Positions 34,278 through 45,868 of a stretch of 49,014 nucleotides of DNA are shown one piece after another. The notes under the pieces are model-generated. The model did no database searches. It was not told where the DNA came from and was given only the letters and a program-made list of their open reading frames with translations. Origin of the DNA: Fragilariopsis cylindrus CCMP1102 (taxonomy: Eukaryota; Bacillariophyta; Bacillariophyceae; Bacillariales; Bacillariaceae); assembly GCA_900095095.1 (NCBI GenBank), contig FMBT01000569.1:1-49014 (forward strand). The letters run 5' to 3'. Numbering within the stretch: position 1 is the first letter of the stretch; each line of letters begins with the position of its first letter. The translations under genes and the position numbers were made by a program.

Positions 34278-34812
34278 CTTTTTATATCTGCCTTGTCTTC
34301 GTCTTTGCCTTTGCTATTTCTACCAACAACTGATGATGATACTTGTTTCTGGGAAGAAGATACCCCTCGACTTTGTAATTGAAGTAAGAATGTAAAGTAA
34401 GTAATAACAGCTGAAAAGAGGATGTCATGCATGAATAGAACACGTCTTTACTAAAATAGACCTTATTTCACAATCAAGAATGGCTCTGCTATACGGGACT
34501 GGATTAAAGATTCCTGTCACGAGAGCTCATTTTTGTCGCTTCATTTGTTCGGAAAAGCACATAAAATATCGAATATAAATCCCTCGACGTTCGTACTTTA
34601 ACGTTCAAACGTGTTGTTTTTGTAACAATAATCCCAATTTCCGGTATTTTGTATTCCAAAGCAACTCACGGTCGACTCTACCTCGCTCATACTGTAACAA
34701 CAGCGGGGTAGACTACCAATCAACCTAATACATTAGCCTTATACGATCACCTACTACTACGTGTAGAGTTACCAGGAACAATTATAAAGAAAACAGCAAC
34801 AACAACAGCAAG
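34278..34812. promoter_or_regulatory. Divergent promoter region
   Basis: These 535 bases lie between the plastid-protein and carrier start codons. The carrier side ends in a CAACAACAACAGCAAG leader. No gene or repeat is visible. Confidence 0.4.
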
Positions 34813-36429
34813 ATGAGCGGAGGTGGATCAGGTGAAGGACCAAAAAAATGTGGTCTAACTGAATTATTAGTTTTCATTGCCGCTATTATTAGTGGTACAA
34901 TTTGTTCTATTATGTCAAAGAATATGATGAGCTTACACGCTGAAGGTATTACAGGTGAAATTGAACTATTTGACAAACCAATGTTTCAAACATTCGGTAT
35001 GTTTCTTGGTATGCTTTTTGGATTAGTTATGCATTTTTTGGTTCTATTATTTAAAATTCCATTCCCTGGATATATACACTCTGGAGCAGCTAGTACTACT
35101 GATCCAGAAAACGGAAGGGTAGTATCTGAAAAAACTGGTCTCATTCAAAACAGTAAACAGGACGTCGATGATGCACCACTCAAAGTTCCAACCTGGATGT
35201 ATTTCTTTTTAGCTATCCCAGCTCTTTTCGATTTAGGTGCCACCGCACTTTGTATGATGGGATTACGATACATTGATGTTAGTATTTATCAGTTACTTCG
35301 TGGATCAGGTGAGTAGAATTTGATTTCCTTTCTTTTTCTTTCTTTGGCTAGACGTGTGTTATTTGTTTCTACTGTAAACTTGTTCATTTCTAAAATTTAA
35401 TGTTTTTGTTTTGTGTTCGGTACTTAACTGTATTAAAAGGTATCATTTTTGTGGCAATTATGAAACAAAATGTCCTCGGTGATAAATTACATAATTTCCA
35501 ATGGGTTGGTGTTATTTGGAATGTTGTTAGTGTGTTTATGGTTGGATCTACAGCTATTTTATCTGGAGGAAAGGATGCCGATGATGGCGCTTCTGCTGAA
35601 GGTTCCAATGCCCTTCTTGGTGTATCCTTAGTGATGTTAGGTGCTTTTGTACAGTCTATGCAATTCGTTTTCGAAGAAAAGGTCCTAACTGTAAGTTTTC
35701 CTGTGAGATAGGAAATATATAGGGATGCACGCATAGTCTATCGTATGACTTTTAATATATCTAACACACACTCATTGTCCTATTTATATCACTCATAAAA
35801 TAACACTTATCATAACAAAAAACAGATGGATATACCCGCTCCACCTCTATTGCTAATCGGTATGGAAGGATTTTGGGGACATTGTTTTGTTTGGTGGTTA
35901 TTTATCCTCTTGTATACTATTACCGGGTGACGATCATGGATCGTACGAAGATCCATTCAATACATGGTATATGATCGCTAACTCAACGACGATCCAAGTT
36001 TCATTTATGATTTATTTCTCTTCGATTTTCTTCTACAATTTCTTTGCTGTTTTGGTAACATTTTTACTCAATTCTGTTTGGCATGCCATACTGGATAATT
36101 TCAGACCCATTACTGTTTGGGTAACTGATCTTGTCATCTTTTATTACTTCGCACCATCACTTGGTGAAGAATGGACGGTATGGAGTTGGATCCAAGTGGG
36201 TGGTATGGGTATTCTTTTATATGGAACTGCAATTTACAACGCTCCAAATACAGGATCAATTTCTTTAGAAGGACAATGGTACGCACTAGGTCTAAACTTT
36301 AGCAAAGAATACGAGGCTGTCCGTGAGGAGGAGGCAAACCAGGAGATGGACGATGAATTCCAAACACGGATGCTCAGTACTCGTAATATGTCATCCTTCC
36401 GTGGAGAGATTGTTGCTAGTTTGCGTTAA
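34813..36429 (+). CDS. SLC35F6-like drug/metabolite transporter superfamily carrier
   Basis: Exons 34813-35308, 35440-35690 and 35826-36429 give about 450 residues with roughly ten membrane segments. SLC35F6-type features are the early GTICSIMSKNMM helix and the long loop before KVPTWMYFFLAIPALFDLGA. Then come YIDVSIYQLLRGSGIIFVAI, a FQWVGVIWNVVSV helix, QFVFEEKVLT, DIPAPPLLLIGMEGFWG, the loop GDDHGSYEDPFNTW and the final WHAILDNFRPITVW. Homologues are organellar or lysosomal carriers of uncertain substrate. Two breaks occur in exon 3 (G4 at 35875-35878 and near 35918). Each needs one base and together they restore 451 codons, including the expected TLFCLVVIYPLVY helix between them. It is probably a working gene. 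The C-terminus is acidic and cytosolic. Confidence 0.87.
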
Positions 36430-36670
36430 AACAGAAACAAAAAAGAAAACAATCACATATGCAAAACAATATTTGTGCTGTATTGTGTAGTAATAATTTA
36501 TTACATAATTACGTACGTATTACTATTTTTGTAATTACAATTAAATAATAAGAAAATTCTTTAGATGATAATCATGTATTATTATTATAGGGAATCAATT
36601 GTATAATCAATAACCACCCAAAAGATAAGTAAGTAATACAGTGCAACTGTAGTATTAAATTCCTTGTACC

Positions 36671-36698
36671 GATATATATATATATATACATATATATT
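36671..36698. repeat. TA microsatellite
   Basis: A TA-dinucleotide stretch lies just past the stop codon of the small mitochondrial-type gene, in the 273-base convergent gap after the carrier gene. Confidence 0.85.
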
Positions 36699-36702
36699 AT
36701 GA

Positions 36703-36947
36703 TTAGCGTGGAGGATTCGCATCGTAATAGTCTTTGATATCTTTTCCATCTGGATCACCCATACCAAATTTATAAGCAAATCCACAAATAAAACCTAAGA
36801 TTGTACCATGAACGGCTGCATGAGTGAATCCTTCCAGAGGAGCCTTTCGTGCGTAAAAACCATTAATACCTTTTGCAGGTACACGTGCCACCGGACCAGG
36901 TCCGAACAATCTCTTGTTTAATTGATAATTCTTGATGCTGCCGACAT
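36703..36947 (-). CDS. Small one-TM protein, probable mitochondrial inner-membrane subunit
   Basis: The start ATG at 36947 gives MSAASRIIN before a premature TAA. One missing base in AATT at 36919-36922 joins it to LNKRLFGPGPVARVPAKG, then INGFYARKAPLEGFTHAAVH, one membrane segment (GTILGFICGFAYKFG) and the C-terminus IKDYYDANPPR, for 81 residues. Size, basic N-terminus, single TM and polar tail resemble supernumerary subunits of respiratory complexes (for example COX6c/COX5c-like), but I cannot assign one. An alternative is an upstream first exon spliced to the GATGTCGG acceptor at 36950. It is next to the divergently transcribed SDHC gene. Confidence 0.6.
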
Positions 36948-37662
36948 CCTATTTATTTATCTTTCTTCTGTTTAAAAGTAATTATTGTTATATTGTTATT
37001 GTTATTGTCGCCGTCGTTTATGAATATAAATAAAAAGGAAAGAAAATGTTGTTGTGAGGAATTTGTACAGTAAAACTAATGCTTTGACTCATACGACTCA
37101 AATAATCGCTATTTTTTTGTTCGCTTTATGCCAACGTACGTTGAACTTATCGAAAGTTCGTATCGTTGCACGTCCATCGACCAACGCACATTAAAATGAA
37201 GTGCATTGTCGTCGTCATATCAACTGAATTTCCATTACTAACAGAAAATTTGACGACATACCTAATAGTAATCTCTATTGTTTCAATTTGATGATAAATT
37301 GAATGTAAGAGAAAGTTTGTGTTATCGTCGTCTTGGGCTGTGTTTCGATTGATGATTGATGCTTGTCGTACAGTAATCTGTTTGTTGTTGTCTCGAAAAA
37401 TTAAGCTATGCGCGGTTGTAGTTGTGCGCGTCGTCGGACTCGACGAGTCGTGTCAAACGAGTCCTCGTTTGACATCCATCTGCTTTAAAATCTGCGTCTC
37501 TCTTATTCTCAAGAAACAAACAATTTTCAAAGAAGAACATTCAATTAACTAAACTCACATCAACGGCAGACAGCAACTCAACAGCGCGACAACGGCAACT
37601 AGAGCAAGAACAACAACAACAACGATAACGATAACAAACAACGACAACAACAACAACACACG
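36948..37662. promoter_or_regulatory. Divergent promoter region of two mitochondrial-type genes
   Basis: These 715 bases lie between the small subunit and SDHC starts. Several CGTCG-rich words occur (37210-37450). A CAACAACAACGATAACG leader precedes the SDHC ATG. No gene is supported. Confidence 0.4.
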
Positions 37663-38454
37663 ATGATGAGCCTGAAAACTGCGATTAGTCCGAAATTACA
37701 ACCTTTTTTACAACGTGCTATCCAAAATCATGGTGGATTAGTCCGTCCCATGACGGTTATTAGCAAGTCTAGTGCCGAAGAATATAAAAAGCAGGTACGT
37801 ACAGTAATCGTAAGCTATTCAAGTGCTTGCGTTAATGTAGTGTGATACAATGTATGAGTACTAGTGAACGAGTACGAGTAGAGTAGATTGTTGATGTGCT
37901 TGTGTTATTATCATTCATCTGTTGGAATTCGCGTGTCATGCTATGTAATGAAAATTCTAATCGATCATTCTTTCTTTCTTTCTTTCTGTTATTCTACTGA
38001 TACCGATATACCGATATATCATGCAATATATATGATAACACATAATATTATATATTAGAATTACACTGAACGAATGAATAGAACTGGTCGACCGGTATCA
38101 CCTCATGTACAGATTTATTCCATGCCTATTGGTGCATTATCATCAATTACAACACGTGTTACTGGTATTCTATTATCATTTGGTGCACTAGGTGTAGGTG
38201 GGATAGATTTAATTGGTGGATCTGGTTCTGCATTAAGTGTTATGGAAGCAATCGGTGATACCAGTTTTTTCATTTCTGGACCTGCTAAACTTGCTGTTGC
38301 CTTCCCAATCGTATATCATTCATTCGGTGGTCTGCGTCACTTTGTTTGGGATCAATTTCCAGATAAGTTTTTGGACAATGATATGGTTCCAAAAGCATCA
38401 CAAGCATTATTTGGCTCTGCTACAGTAATAAGTTTAGGACTGATGTTTGCTTAA
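37663..38454 (+). CDS. SDHC: Succinate dehydrogenase cytochrome b560 subunit
   Basis: Exons 37663-37794 and 38059-38454 give 175 residues. An N-terminal presequence (LKTAISPKLQPFLQRAIQNH) fits mitochondrial import. The second exon carries the SDHC signature RPVSPHVQIYSMPIGALSS followed by ITTRVTG. Three membrane helices follow, and the heme-ligand region is YHSFGGLRHFVWD, where the His residues bind heme b in this family. It anchors complex II in the inner membrane and helps form the ubiquinone site. The frame is intact and the splice is in phase (KKQ-NYTER). The first of two consecutive Met codons is taken as start. Confidence 0.95.
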
Positions 38455-38927
38455 GGAGAAGAAAACCAATCTTGGTTATTTATACATAAATTAGTAATTT
38501 AATAATAAGAATTAAAATGGAAAAGAAGCGAATGGGTTTTTTTTTCGATCCATTTCTTTCGCTGTTACGAAATGTAGAAAGTTAGAAATCATGCGACTTC
38601 ACGTAGTCTTGAGTAATGAAAGTATGTCTATCAGCGACCAATTTCACTCTTTTGTTCTCGTACAAAATTAACAATTCATACATACCTAATTCTGCTGTAC
38701 ACAATACGTCTAGGACCTACAACTTAATTGGTGCCTGTAGTAGTTGCTACTGTAGCTGTAGAAACTTAGTCAAAAAGAACAATAGTATATAAAAGATGGA
38801 TAAAGAATAATTGATACTCATACTGAATACTACAACACAGCACAACAAGGAAAGATGATTTTGTTTCAGCTTAATCTATACATTATTATTATTATGTTTC
38901 AGTAACAACACTACCGTATGACAAAAT
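38455..38927. other. Convergent 3' gap
   Basis: These 473 bases lie between the 3' ends of SDHC and the stromal processing peptidase gene. They are AT-rich with a short TTATTATTATTATG run near 38883. I see no gene. Confidence 0.4.
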
Positions 38928-41900
38928 TTAATCTCTTAATGCTCCACCTCTTCTCATACCAATTGATGGTGCTTGTCGTACAAGCGGTACTTCCTCATCA
39001 TCGTCATCGTCGGAATCGGGTGTAACTATTTGGACCGTCTGTCCAATAGCGGTAAAAAATTGGTCATCATCCAATCCTAAAGTTTCAAGTGTTAACTGTA
39101 AATCTGTTGCTGTGATGGCCTCAACAACTGCCTGGAAGTCAGTAAAGGAAAGTGGTCCCTTAAGAGGAACGGACTCTTCTTGGATACCAGACATAAGTTG
39201 TGCCCAGTACGACGTCGTCCGTAATTCAAAGTCATGGCGATTTAGTACAACACGTTTGGCAGACTCGACATTGTCTGGTGAGATCTTTTGTTTCTTTCTC
39301 AAATTTTGCAATGTCTCCTTACATGCATCCAAGCCTTTTGTGCATTTTCCTTCGAGGCTGTTACCGTAACAAGAAAGAAACCTCCCATTAGTCGTTCAAA
39401 GCCAGTAAAGGAGAAATTCGCATCGTACGTCAATTGTTTGCGTTCACGGACATAACTGAATAGTCGACGATTGGCAATCTCCGATAGCAGAAGCAATGCT
39501 ACGTGAGCAAATAATGGATGCTTTCGACGTTGTTTATCATAATCTGAAGCTCTCATATCATTTGCCATAATTTGTTCAACAACAGTTGATCCATCAGCTA
39601 AATAACCCCATCCATTTGGTGCCGAACCAGCAACATATGCAACCGCACGTGGATCCGAATCGGGAAGTTCAAGTTCTAAATGTCTACCATGGGGCAAAGT
39701 TGGGACGCTTCCTACTGACGCTCCCTGCTCTAAGGCAACTTCTTCCTTCAGATATTCTTTATTGGCATCGGCAGGAACAGTTCCAACATATTTGTAGACC
39801 ATTTCTAATACCTCATTAACATCAAAGTCTCCAGAAATGGAGACTTCTAAATTAGATGGCGACATTTGAGACATGACGGCATTCTGAGCATCCTCTAAGG
39901 TAATAGCATCCACTGACTCAACGTCAATAGAAAGGAAACTAGTACCAAATAATACGGAAGACACGACAAGATAAGATACGATGCAATTGTAGAAAACACG
40001 TCTCAAACGCTATACCAATAGAACAAAACAAAAAAAAACCTTTGGAAGAAATGTACTCACCGATCGTCGTGATTTGTCATCGACTCCATGATTCTTTCTG
40101 TGCTAAGATTTTCAAGATTCTTTAGAAGACCTTCGTGCGTGGTTCGGAAACTGGACTTACTGCGCCCAATGCATCCTCTTCCCATCTAAAACCAGTGATG
40201 ATTTCTCGAACAATTTGCATAACAGATTCTGTTCCAGTGATTCCCAGCTTTACGTCATCTCCAAACCCAACGTTACCCACATTGGTTGTAGGGAACACGA
40301 AATCGACTGTGATAGATTCTTCACTGCAATTGATCTCAACCATGAGTAAATGGTCTACGCAAAAGAGTTCAACCTGTTCTCGGCTCCAAGGTCCGAATGC
40401 ACCTCCCTCTTGCATAGTTCTTGCACCGACTGACATTGATCCCTTTTTGAAACCCAGCCGCTTCTCTGCATCTCTTCCACCAGGAGCAACCAAACGGAGA
40501 TGCCCTCTTTGAGATTCATGCGAATTGTACGATACTCCAACACGGACACCATTACCCATTCGTCGAAGTGTGAATGGTCGTGTGATGGTATCAGGTGCAG
40601 TGTTAGGCGTTCCGTCACTAAATTGCCCTCCGAGCCAAGATGGTGGGTTAGCTTCCATAGCCATAGCTAATTCATCTTCTGGCAAAAGAGTGAACGGAAC
40701 CACAACGTCTTTTTCAGGTTCCACTTCAGTCTGGCAGGCATCATAAATCGCTTGAACCAAGCTATCTTCATCACAATATGCTGGATCGTCTTGACTTGCA
40801 CCCTTAGGTGTGCAAGCAATGGCAATCACTGGACCCTGAAGAGATGGTTCACCATCCTTCAATGCTAGCACGTGCGAACAAAGCTCTACGGCCGCATTGT
40901 TAACATCCTCAATCGTGAGTGAAGACAATGCCTTAGCGGTCATATCGTAAGATTGTTCAGGTGACATGAATGTGTGTCCATTGGCGACAGTCTCCATCAG
41001 GTACGAGAGCTGATCTCCGTGACTGATACGATCCCCTTGGGCTGCTAATTGTTCTCCATCCGTCATAAGAGAGGAGGCGTATCGTTCCATTTCACCCATA
41101 GTGACACCATAAACACCCAATTTGCGAATCTCAGACAGGGATTTGGCAATGGCTTCCTTCCACTTGTGTGGTTCGGCGGTCATGTCAAGACTACATACGG
41201 CACATCCTTCACGAGCAGAATCAAGTTGGTTAAATTCAACAAATGTGAACGCAGGATCGTCGCTTCTTCCTCCGACGTTCAAACGAATTTGAAGTGCAGC
41301 GAGAGCAACTCTCTTAGCAAGACTTTTACGGAACGAATCAATGTCGACAATTGGCTCAACTGGTCTCTTACTGAAGAAATGCAAGGAAAAGGACTGCAAA
41401 AGTTCATGGCGGAAAATATGGGGTCGGATTTTCTTTCCCGGTGCCAAGCTCTCTGATTTCAAAAAGTCCGTTTTTTCGTCTAGCGGATACGCATCTTGAA
41501 GTTGCAAATCATAAGCCTTCCCCTCTTTCGGAATAAGCAACTTAGGATTGATGTTGAAATCTTCTGGCACGCACCAATCATGTCGAACAGGTGGATAATG
41601 CCAGCTTTGTGCTGACTTCACTGAACCATCGACAACAGCATCTGATAAGTCGGCTGCCATTTCCTTAATTTCCTTCAATTTGATTTCCGATCCTTGTTTT
41701 TTCTGCCGATAACCGTCCAAACTTTTCAGCGATTACCCTTTCGGCATCATCGGGATCAATATCACCTACCAAATACAATAACACATTATCAGGTCGATAA
41801 TGTTGTCGATGCCACGATTTGACATCGTCCGTTTGCCAACTACGAATAAGTGACTCTTTACCAATAGGGAATCGTTTGGCAAGACGATTTTCACGATGTA

Positions 41901-42944
41901 GGGTAGATAAAATCTGACATTCTACTCGATATTCAATAGTGTTAACCATTGTCATTTCCGACAAAACAGCGGCTCGTTCCTTTTCCAATCGTGAACTCTC
42001 TGCTCGTGCCTCCATGACATCGACTAGAGCATCCAATGCCATAGGAAGCATGGGCATACCACCACTGGGGGTTTTAACGGGACATACAGCATAAAAGACA
42101 GTGTGATGAAAATCGGTGTATGCTATCGTTATTATTAATAATTATTTAATCATTGAAACGTGTTAAATTGTGTTGTCGTGTCAAGTGGGGGATAAAGAGG
42201 GGACGAGAGAAAGTCAGGAAATATAAGCATACAAAAGCTGTATGGAGTTCTCGAACTAAATAACAGCAGCCTTTTCGAGTAGATAACAAGGATGGATAAA
42301 ATATTGACATATTCATATACTCAAGTACAAATGATATTCTTTGACGTACCATTAGTTTGTGAGCCAGTTCCAAAAAGGAGTTCACGTTTTCTTGATCCCA
42401 TGTAGGCTACATGTTCCGTGAGATGAGCAATTCCTTGTTGCGGTTCGAGTTCATCGGCTGAACCAGAGAAAACCTGCAAATGTGCCTCGAACCGTCCCGG
42501 TGGACTTTTGTTTGGCAAAATAACGTATGGAAGTCCATTTGGAAGTGTTCCGCTTCGAACATCGGGATGTACAGGTAACGGTTCCGATGGAGGTGTCACT
42601 TGTGGATCAGGTCCCAGACGATTTAATGCAGAAATATGAGGCCGAACACTTGGATGAGGTTCTAATTTTCCTCCTCTCAGTGCAGTTGTTGTACCACTTT
42701 CGTCATTCCCTCCACCTCCATTAAATAGATTGCCAAGAGAAAATTTACCCTTCTTTTCGTCTTTTTCGTTTAACACTGGTAGCGATCGCGGTATTTGTGT
42801 ATTGATAATAGATCGTTGCTGTGACGGTGTTGTAAAAGCAGAAACGCTAGTTGTCGTCGTCGTTGTTGATATCGTCACCGCGGTATAACATATCGCCGCA
42901 AGACATGACAGCATGTTCATACTACCCGCCGAAATCTTCATCAT
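38928..42944 (-). CDS. SPP: Stromal processing peptidase (M16 metallopeptidase)
   Basis: Exons 42944-42350, 42122-40061 and 39938-38928 give about 1,222 residues. The leader ends in VSAFTTPSQ, the plastid-import motif. The catalytic domain has the inverted zinc motif HLTEH in QQGIAHLTEHVAYMGSRKRE. The next segments, GTGSQTNAYTDFHHTVF (across intron 1) and ERAAVLSEMTMVNTIEYRVE with the third zinc ligand, match plant stromal processing peptidase closely. FPIGKESLIRSWQTDDVKSW and NVLLYLVGDIDPDDA follow, then the inactive M16 C-terminal domains. SPP removes transit peptides from imported plastid proteins. Three breaks occur: one extra base in T6 41697-41702, and one missing base at 40148-40150 and at 39331-39332. 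The net correction gives exactly 1,223 codons. Confidence 0.92.
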
Positions 42945-43757
42945 TTTTAAAGATAAAACAGTTATAGCTGTTTAGAAAGATTGTGGTTTGGAATTCCTTT
43001 AGATTGTTCTTAGTAAATGGGAGGCGAGATGATTAACTCAAGTTTCACTTCGTCTCGACTGCAAGATGATACGGTATGCACTGTAGACGCGATGTCGTGT
43101 CCTTGTAACAACAGATTGATGTTGCTCGGCAGATAGATTACTGTGTATGATGTGCTGGAGGCAGAACTCTTTTTCTCATGCCACAAAAAAAAATCACATC
43201 CTGCTTATTGGACCTGATCTCAACAACTCATCACGTTCTGTGTGGCTGTTTTTGTTCGCTTTAGAAATAATTTCGTACGTCGTCAACCGTGCGTCGTGTC
43301 GTTTTAGGACTATTTCAGTACAACAGTATACGGTAAATCGAAAATATACTTATATCAAATACAATACAATACTAACGTTACCGTACTTCTAAAAAAAACC
43401 ATATAAAAACACTTTGTTGTTGCTAGCACTGATTTTCATCCTTGTTTCTCTTCTAGATGCTGATTAAGTATACTGGTATTATTTTTGTCTGTTAGGTGAT
43501 GCTGATTACGGACTCAATTGAATCCTTCTCATATTGAATAATTGGGATATTCAAAGACTGGATCTACCTTTTCTTCTCCAAAATGGAGAGTAGACTATTA
43601 TCTTAACTATACTAGTACAAATATAATTGTAGGCCAATAGCAAGGCTATCTTCTTTTTTTTCAAATTAAATAAGGTTTACAAAGTGTGTATGTGCGCACA
43701 TTAATTCCTACTATGACAGTAAATTCATTAACAACAAGTACTTGTTCCGAGTGATAG
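42945..43757. promoter_or_regulatory. Upstream region of the peptidase gene
   Basis: These 813 bases lie between the peptidase start and the 3' end of the LEA-like gene. An 81-codon open frame at 43147-43392 has no recognisable features. No repeat or RNA gene is visible. Confidence 0.4.
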
Positions 43758-44981
43758 TTAGTCAACTTTCGCTTCTTCATCGTCTGTAACAGCAGGAACA
43801 GGAGCAGTAGTTTCTTCTTCTAACTTTACTTCTATTCCTTCTTCTTCTGTTTCTTCCTTTGTATCCTCGCTAGCAGCAACTTTGATGATACCAACTTTAG
43901 TCGCTACATCTTTTGCAATTCGTTCAGCATTTTCGAATGCTTCTTTTGCAGCTTTTTCTGCACGGAACTTGAAATCTTTCATTGCATATTCCGAAGGTAA
44001 TTTTCCTTTTTCTTCACTCGGTGCTGCATCGCCTTCCTTCGTTACGGTTGTTGTACCTTCTTCTTTCTCGCCTTCACCTTCTATTTCTTTTTTGTCCTTA
44101 TTCTTAGAAGCCATACTAAGGAATTTATTTTTAGCTAGAACCAATTTAGCCATGAGCGGAAGTAAAGCCTTCTGAGCCTCTTCTTTAACAGTAATCTTAT
44201 CAGCGGATGCCTCCATCTCCGCTGAAATATCATTAGCGTCGTTCTTAAGCTCTTCCATAGTAATATTACCTGAACCAGAATATGATTCGTTTGCTTCTTT
44301 CATTACCTCGTCAAATTTTGCATCAGTTTCTTCGTCATTTGTTTTATCTTTTTCGGACGATGCGGCACCAGCAGCTACGCCAGCAGCTGCACCAGCTCCG
44401 ATTGCAGCACCCCCGAATACCTTCGATTTGGTTTTTAACAAAGTATAAGCGATCGAACCCTCCTGTACATTGGGGAGACTTGGCGCATATTTCGAAACAA
44501 AAGATTTTTTCTCTTCGGTGGTAACATCTGCGGTTGCTTCGCTATCTGAAACTTTTCCTGATCCCTTCCCATCAACGAGCTTGAATTCCAATTCTTGAAT
44601 AACTTCTGGGTATACGGAATTTTTATTTTTGTTCAATCCCAGTGCCGTTTCTGCTGATAATATTAGAGAATTCGCCTTTTCATCTAATTTGTGTTCTTTC
44701 ATAAATCCACCCACTTCTTTCTTTGCATCAGCAGCCTTGACATCAAGTTTTTTCTCCTTGATAAATTCATCAGCTTGTTTCTTCGCAGATTCTGCCTTGA
44801 CATCGAGTTCATGGTCCTTGGCGAACTTTGATGCCGCAACCTGTGCTTCTGCCGCCTTTATTTCCAGCTGAGCTTTTGCTGCTGTAGCCTTTTCGTCCAG
44901 TGAATATCTCGTCACGACTTCTTCTGCCTGCTCTTTAACTTTTGAACCGAGACTGGTCAAATTCTTCTTAAAAGCGTCCAT
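43758..44981 (-). CDS. LEA-like amphipathic helical repeat protein
   Basis: A single intact exon encodes 407 residues. Residues about 28-110 contain approximate 20-residue repeats ending in [K/H]xLD[E/V]KAxxAK (YSLDEKATAAK, HELDVKAESAK, KKLDVKAADAK, HKLDEKANS). Such Lys/Ala/Glu amphipathic repeats are seen in group 3 LEA and apolipoprotein-like proteins. A Gly/Ala-rich segment (GGAAIGAGAAAGVAAGAA) lies mid-protein; it may be a short membrane hairpin or flexible linker. The rest is acidic and helical with a Glu-rich tail. There is no signal peptide. A desiccation, freezing or membrane-stabilising role is a guess from composition. I do not recognise a named family. Confidence 0.75.
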   Translation of the reverse strand: MDAFKKNLTSLGSKVKEQAEEVVTRYSLDEKATAAKAQLEIKAAEAQVAASKFAKDHELDVKAESAKKQADEFIKEKKLDVKAADAKKEVGGFMKEHKLDEKANSLILSAETALGLNKNKNSVYPEVIQELEFKLVDGKGSGKVSDSEATADVTTEEKKSFVSKYAPSLPNVQEGSIAYTLLKTKSKVFGGAAIGAGAAAGVAAGAASSEKDKTNDEETDAKFDEVMKEANESYSGSGNITMEELKNDANDISAEMEASADKITVKEEAQKALLPLMAKLVLAKNKFLSMASKNKDKKEIEGEGEKEEGTTTVTKEGDAAPSEEKGKLPSEYAMKDFKFRAEKAAKEAFENAERIAKDVATKVGIIKVAASEDTKEETEEEGIEVKLEEETTAPVPAVTDDEEAKVD

Positions 44982-45000
44982 GTTGATAATAGCTGCGGTA

Positions 45001-45027
45001 TCTATCTATCTATCTATCTATCTATTT
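45001..45027. repeat. TATC microsatellite
   Basis: About six TATC units lie 20 bases upstream of the LEA-like gene start codon, in its probable 5' UTR. Confidence 0.9.
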
Positions 45028-45466
45028 ATCTATTGTTGTAGTTGTTGTAGTTGTTGTTGATGAGTCTGATGTTGTACGTTGAGTTAGATTATAGTATAAG
45101 GAAAATAACATAAAGTTGAAAGAAGAGGTGAAGGGAATACGAATGGTTACTGTGAGAATTTTCATTTCGCCGTCATCCACAAAATTAGAATAAGAGGATA
45201 ATACATAACATACCGTAACAGCAATTTCAATGGCGATATATCGGTAGTGTTTTCACAACGCCTTAAGAATTACAGGACAAAGAAAAACGCAAAGTAGTTC
45301 TAAAGTGCTATTAAATCCGTACCTGAATAGTTTTATGTGTCCAATCGATATGTCTTCTTATTGTGAGTCTTTTCTTTTCCTTATTTTCTATTTTGTGTTG
45401 TAACAAAAGAACAAAGATATCTTTTTCTTTGATGCTTCGCTCTGCTGGGCCTTCCGGCACTGTAAA

Positions 45467-45622
45467 TACCTTGGGGGTTGGTCGGAAATTAATAATTAGT
45501 TTTATTTTTACAAAAGCGGTTACTCCATACCTGCTTTTTCGGAATACCCGCTTAAGCAAAGCGGATACTCCACGCTGTAAAAACAAGCTATAATAATTTA
45601 GTTTCTACCAAACCCCCAAAAA
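45467..45622. repeat. Hairpin-rich repeat segment, possible small inverted-repeat element
   Basis: Outer arms TTGGGGGTTGGT (45471) and ACCAAACCCCCAA (45607) form an imperfect inverted repeat. Inside, the word AAAGCGG[T/A]TACTCCA occurs twice in direct orientation (45513, 45558) and once inverted (GGAATACCCGCTT at 45541). The last two can form a hairpin of about 13 base pairs with two mismatches. Confidence 0.5.
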
Positions 45623-45868
45623 TTATTAGTCCCGCAAGGCCCTGTGCCTTGCATGATGTTGATCGTCGCGCCATGCAAGATTGCATGAGGATGCTAAGAG
45701 TTATTCAAGTATAGACACGACTGAATGAATCACGGGGGGGGAGGCAAATCTAAGATTCTCAATCCGTCGCTTTTGACTTTGACGTTGAGAGATTGAAATG
45801 ATATTGAATATATATCGTGAAACGCTCCCTAAAGCAACAAAGAAAGAAAGCTCTAAAATAGATAGGAC

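Larger units (their letters stand above)
44982..45868. other. Intergenic region with microsatellite and hairpin repeats
   Basis: These 887 bases lie between two start codons. They hold a TATC microsatellite (45001-45027) in the LEA-like gene leader and a hairpin-rich segment at 45467-45622. Overlapping open frames on both strands (45311-45593) result from the repeat segment and are not supported as genes. Confidence 0.45.

Noticed and set aside
45311-45593. Overlapping open frames on both strands
   Set aside because: They arise from the hairpin repeat segment; no start context or domain.
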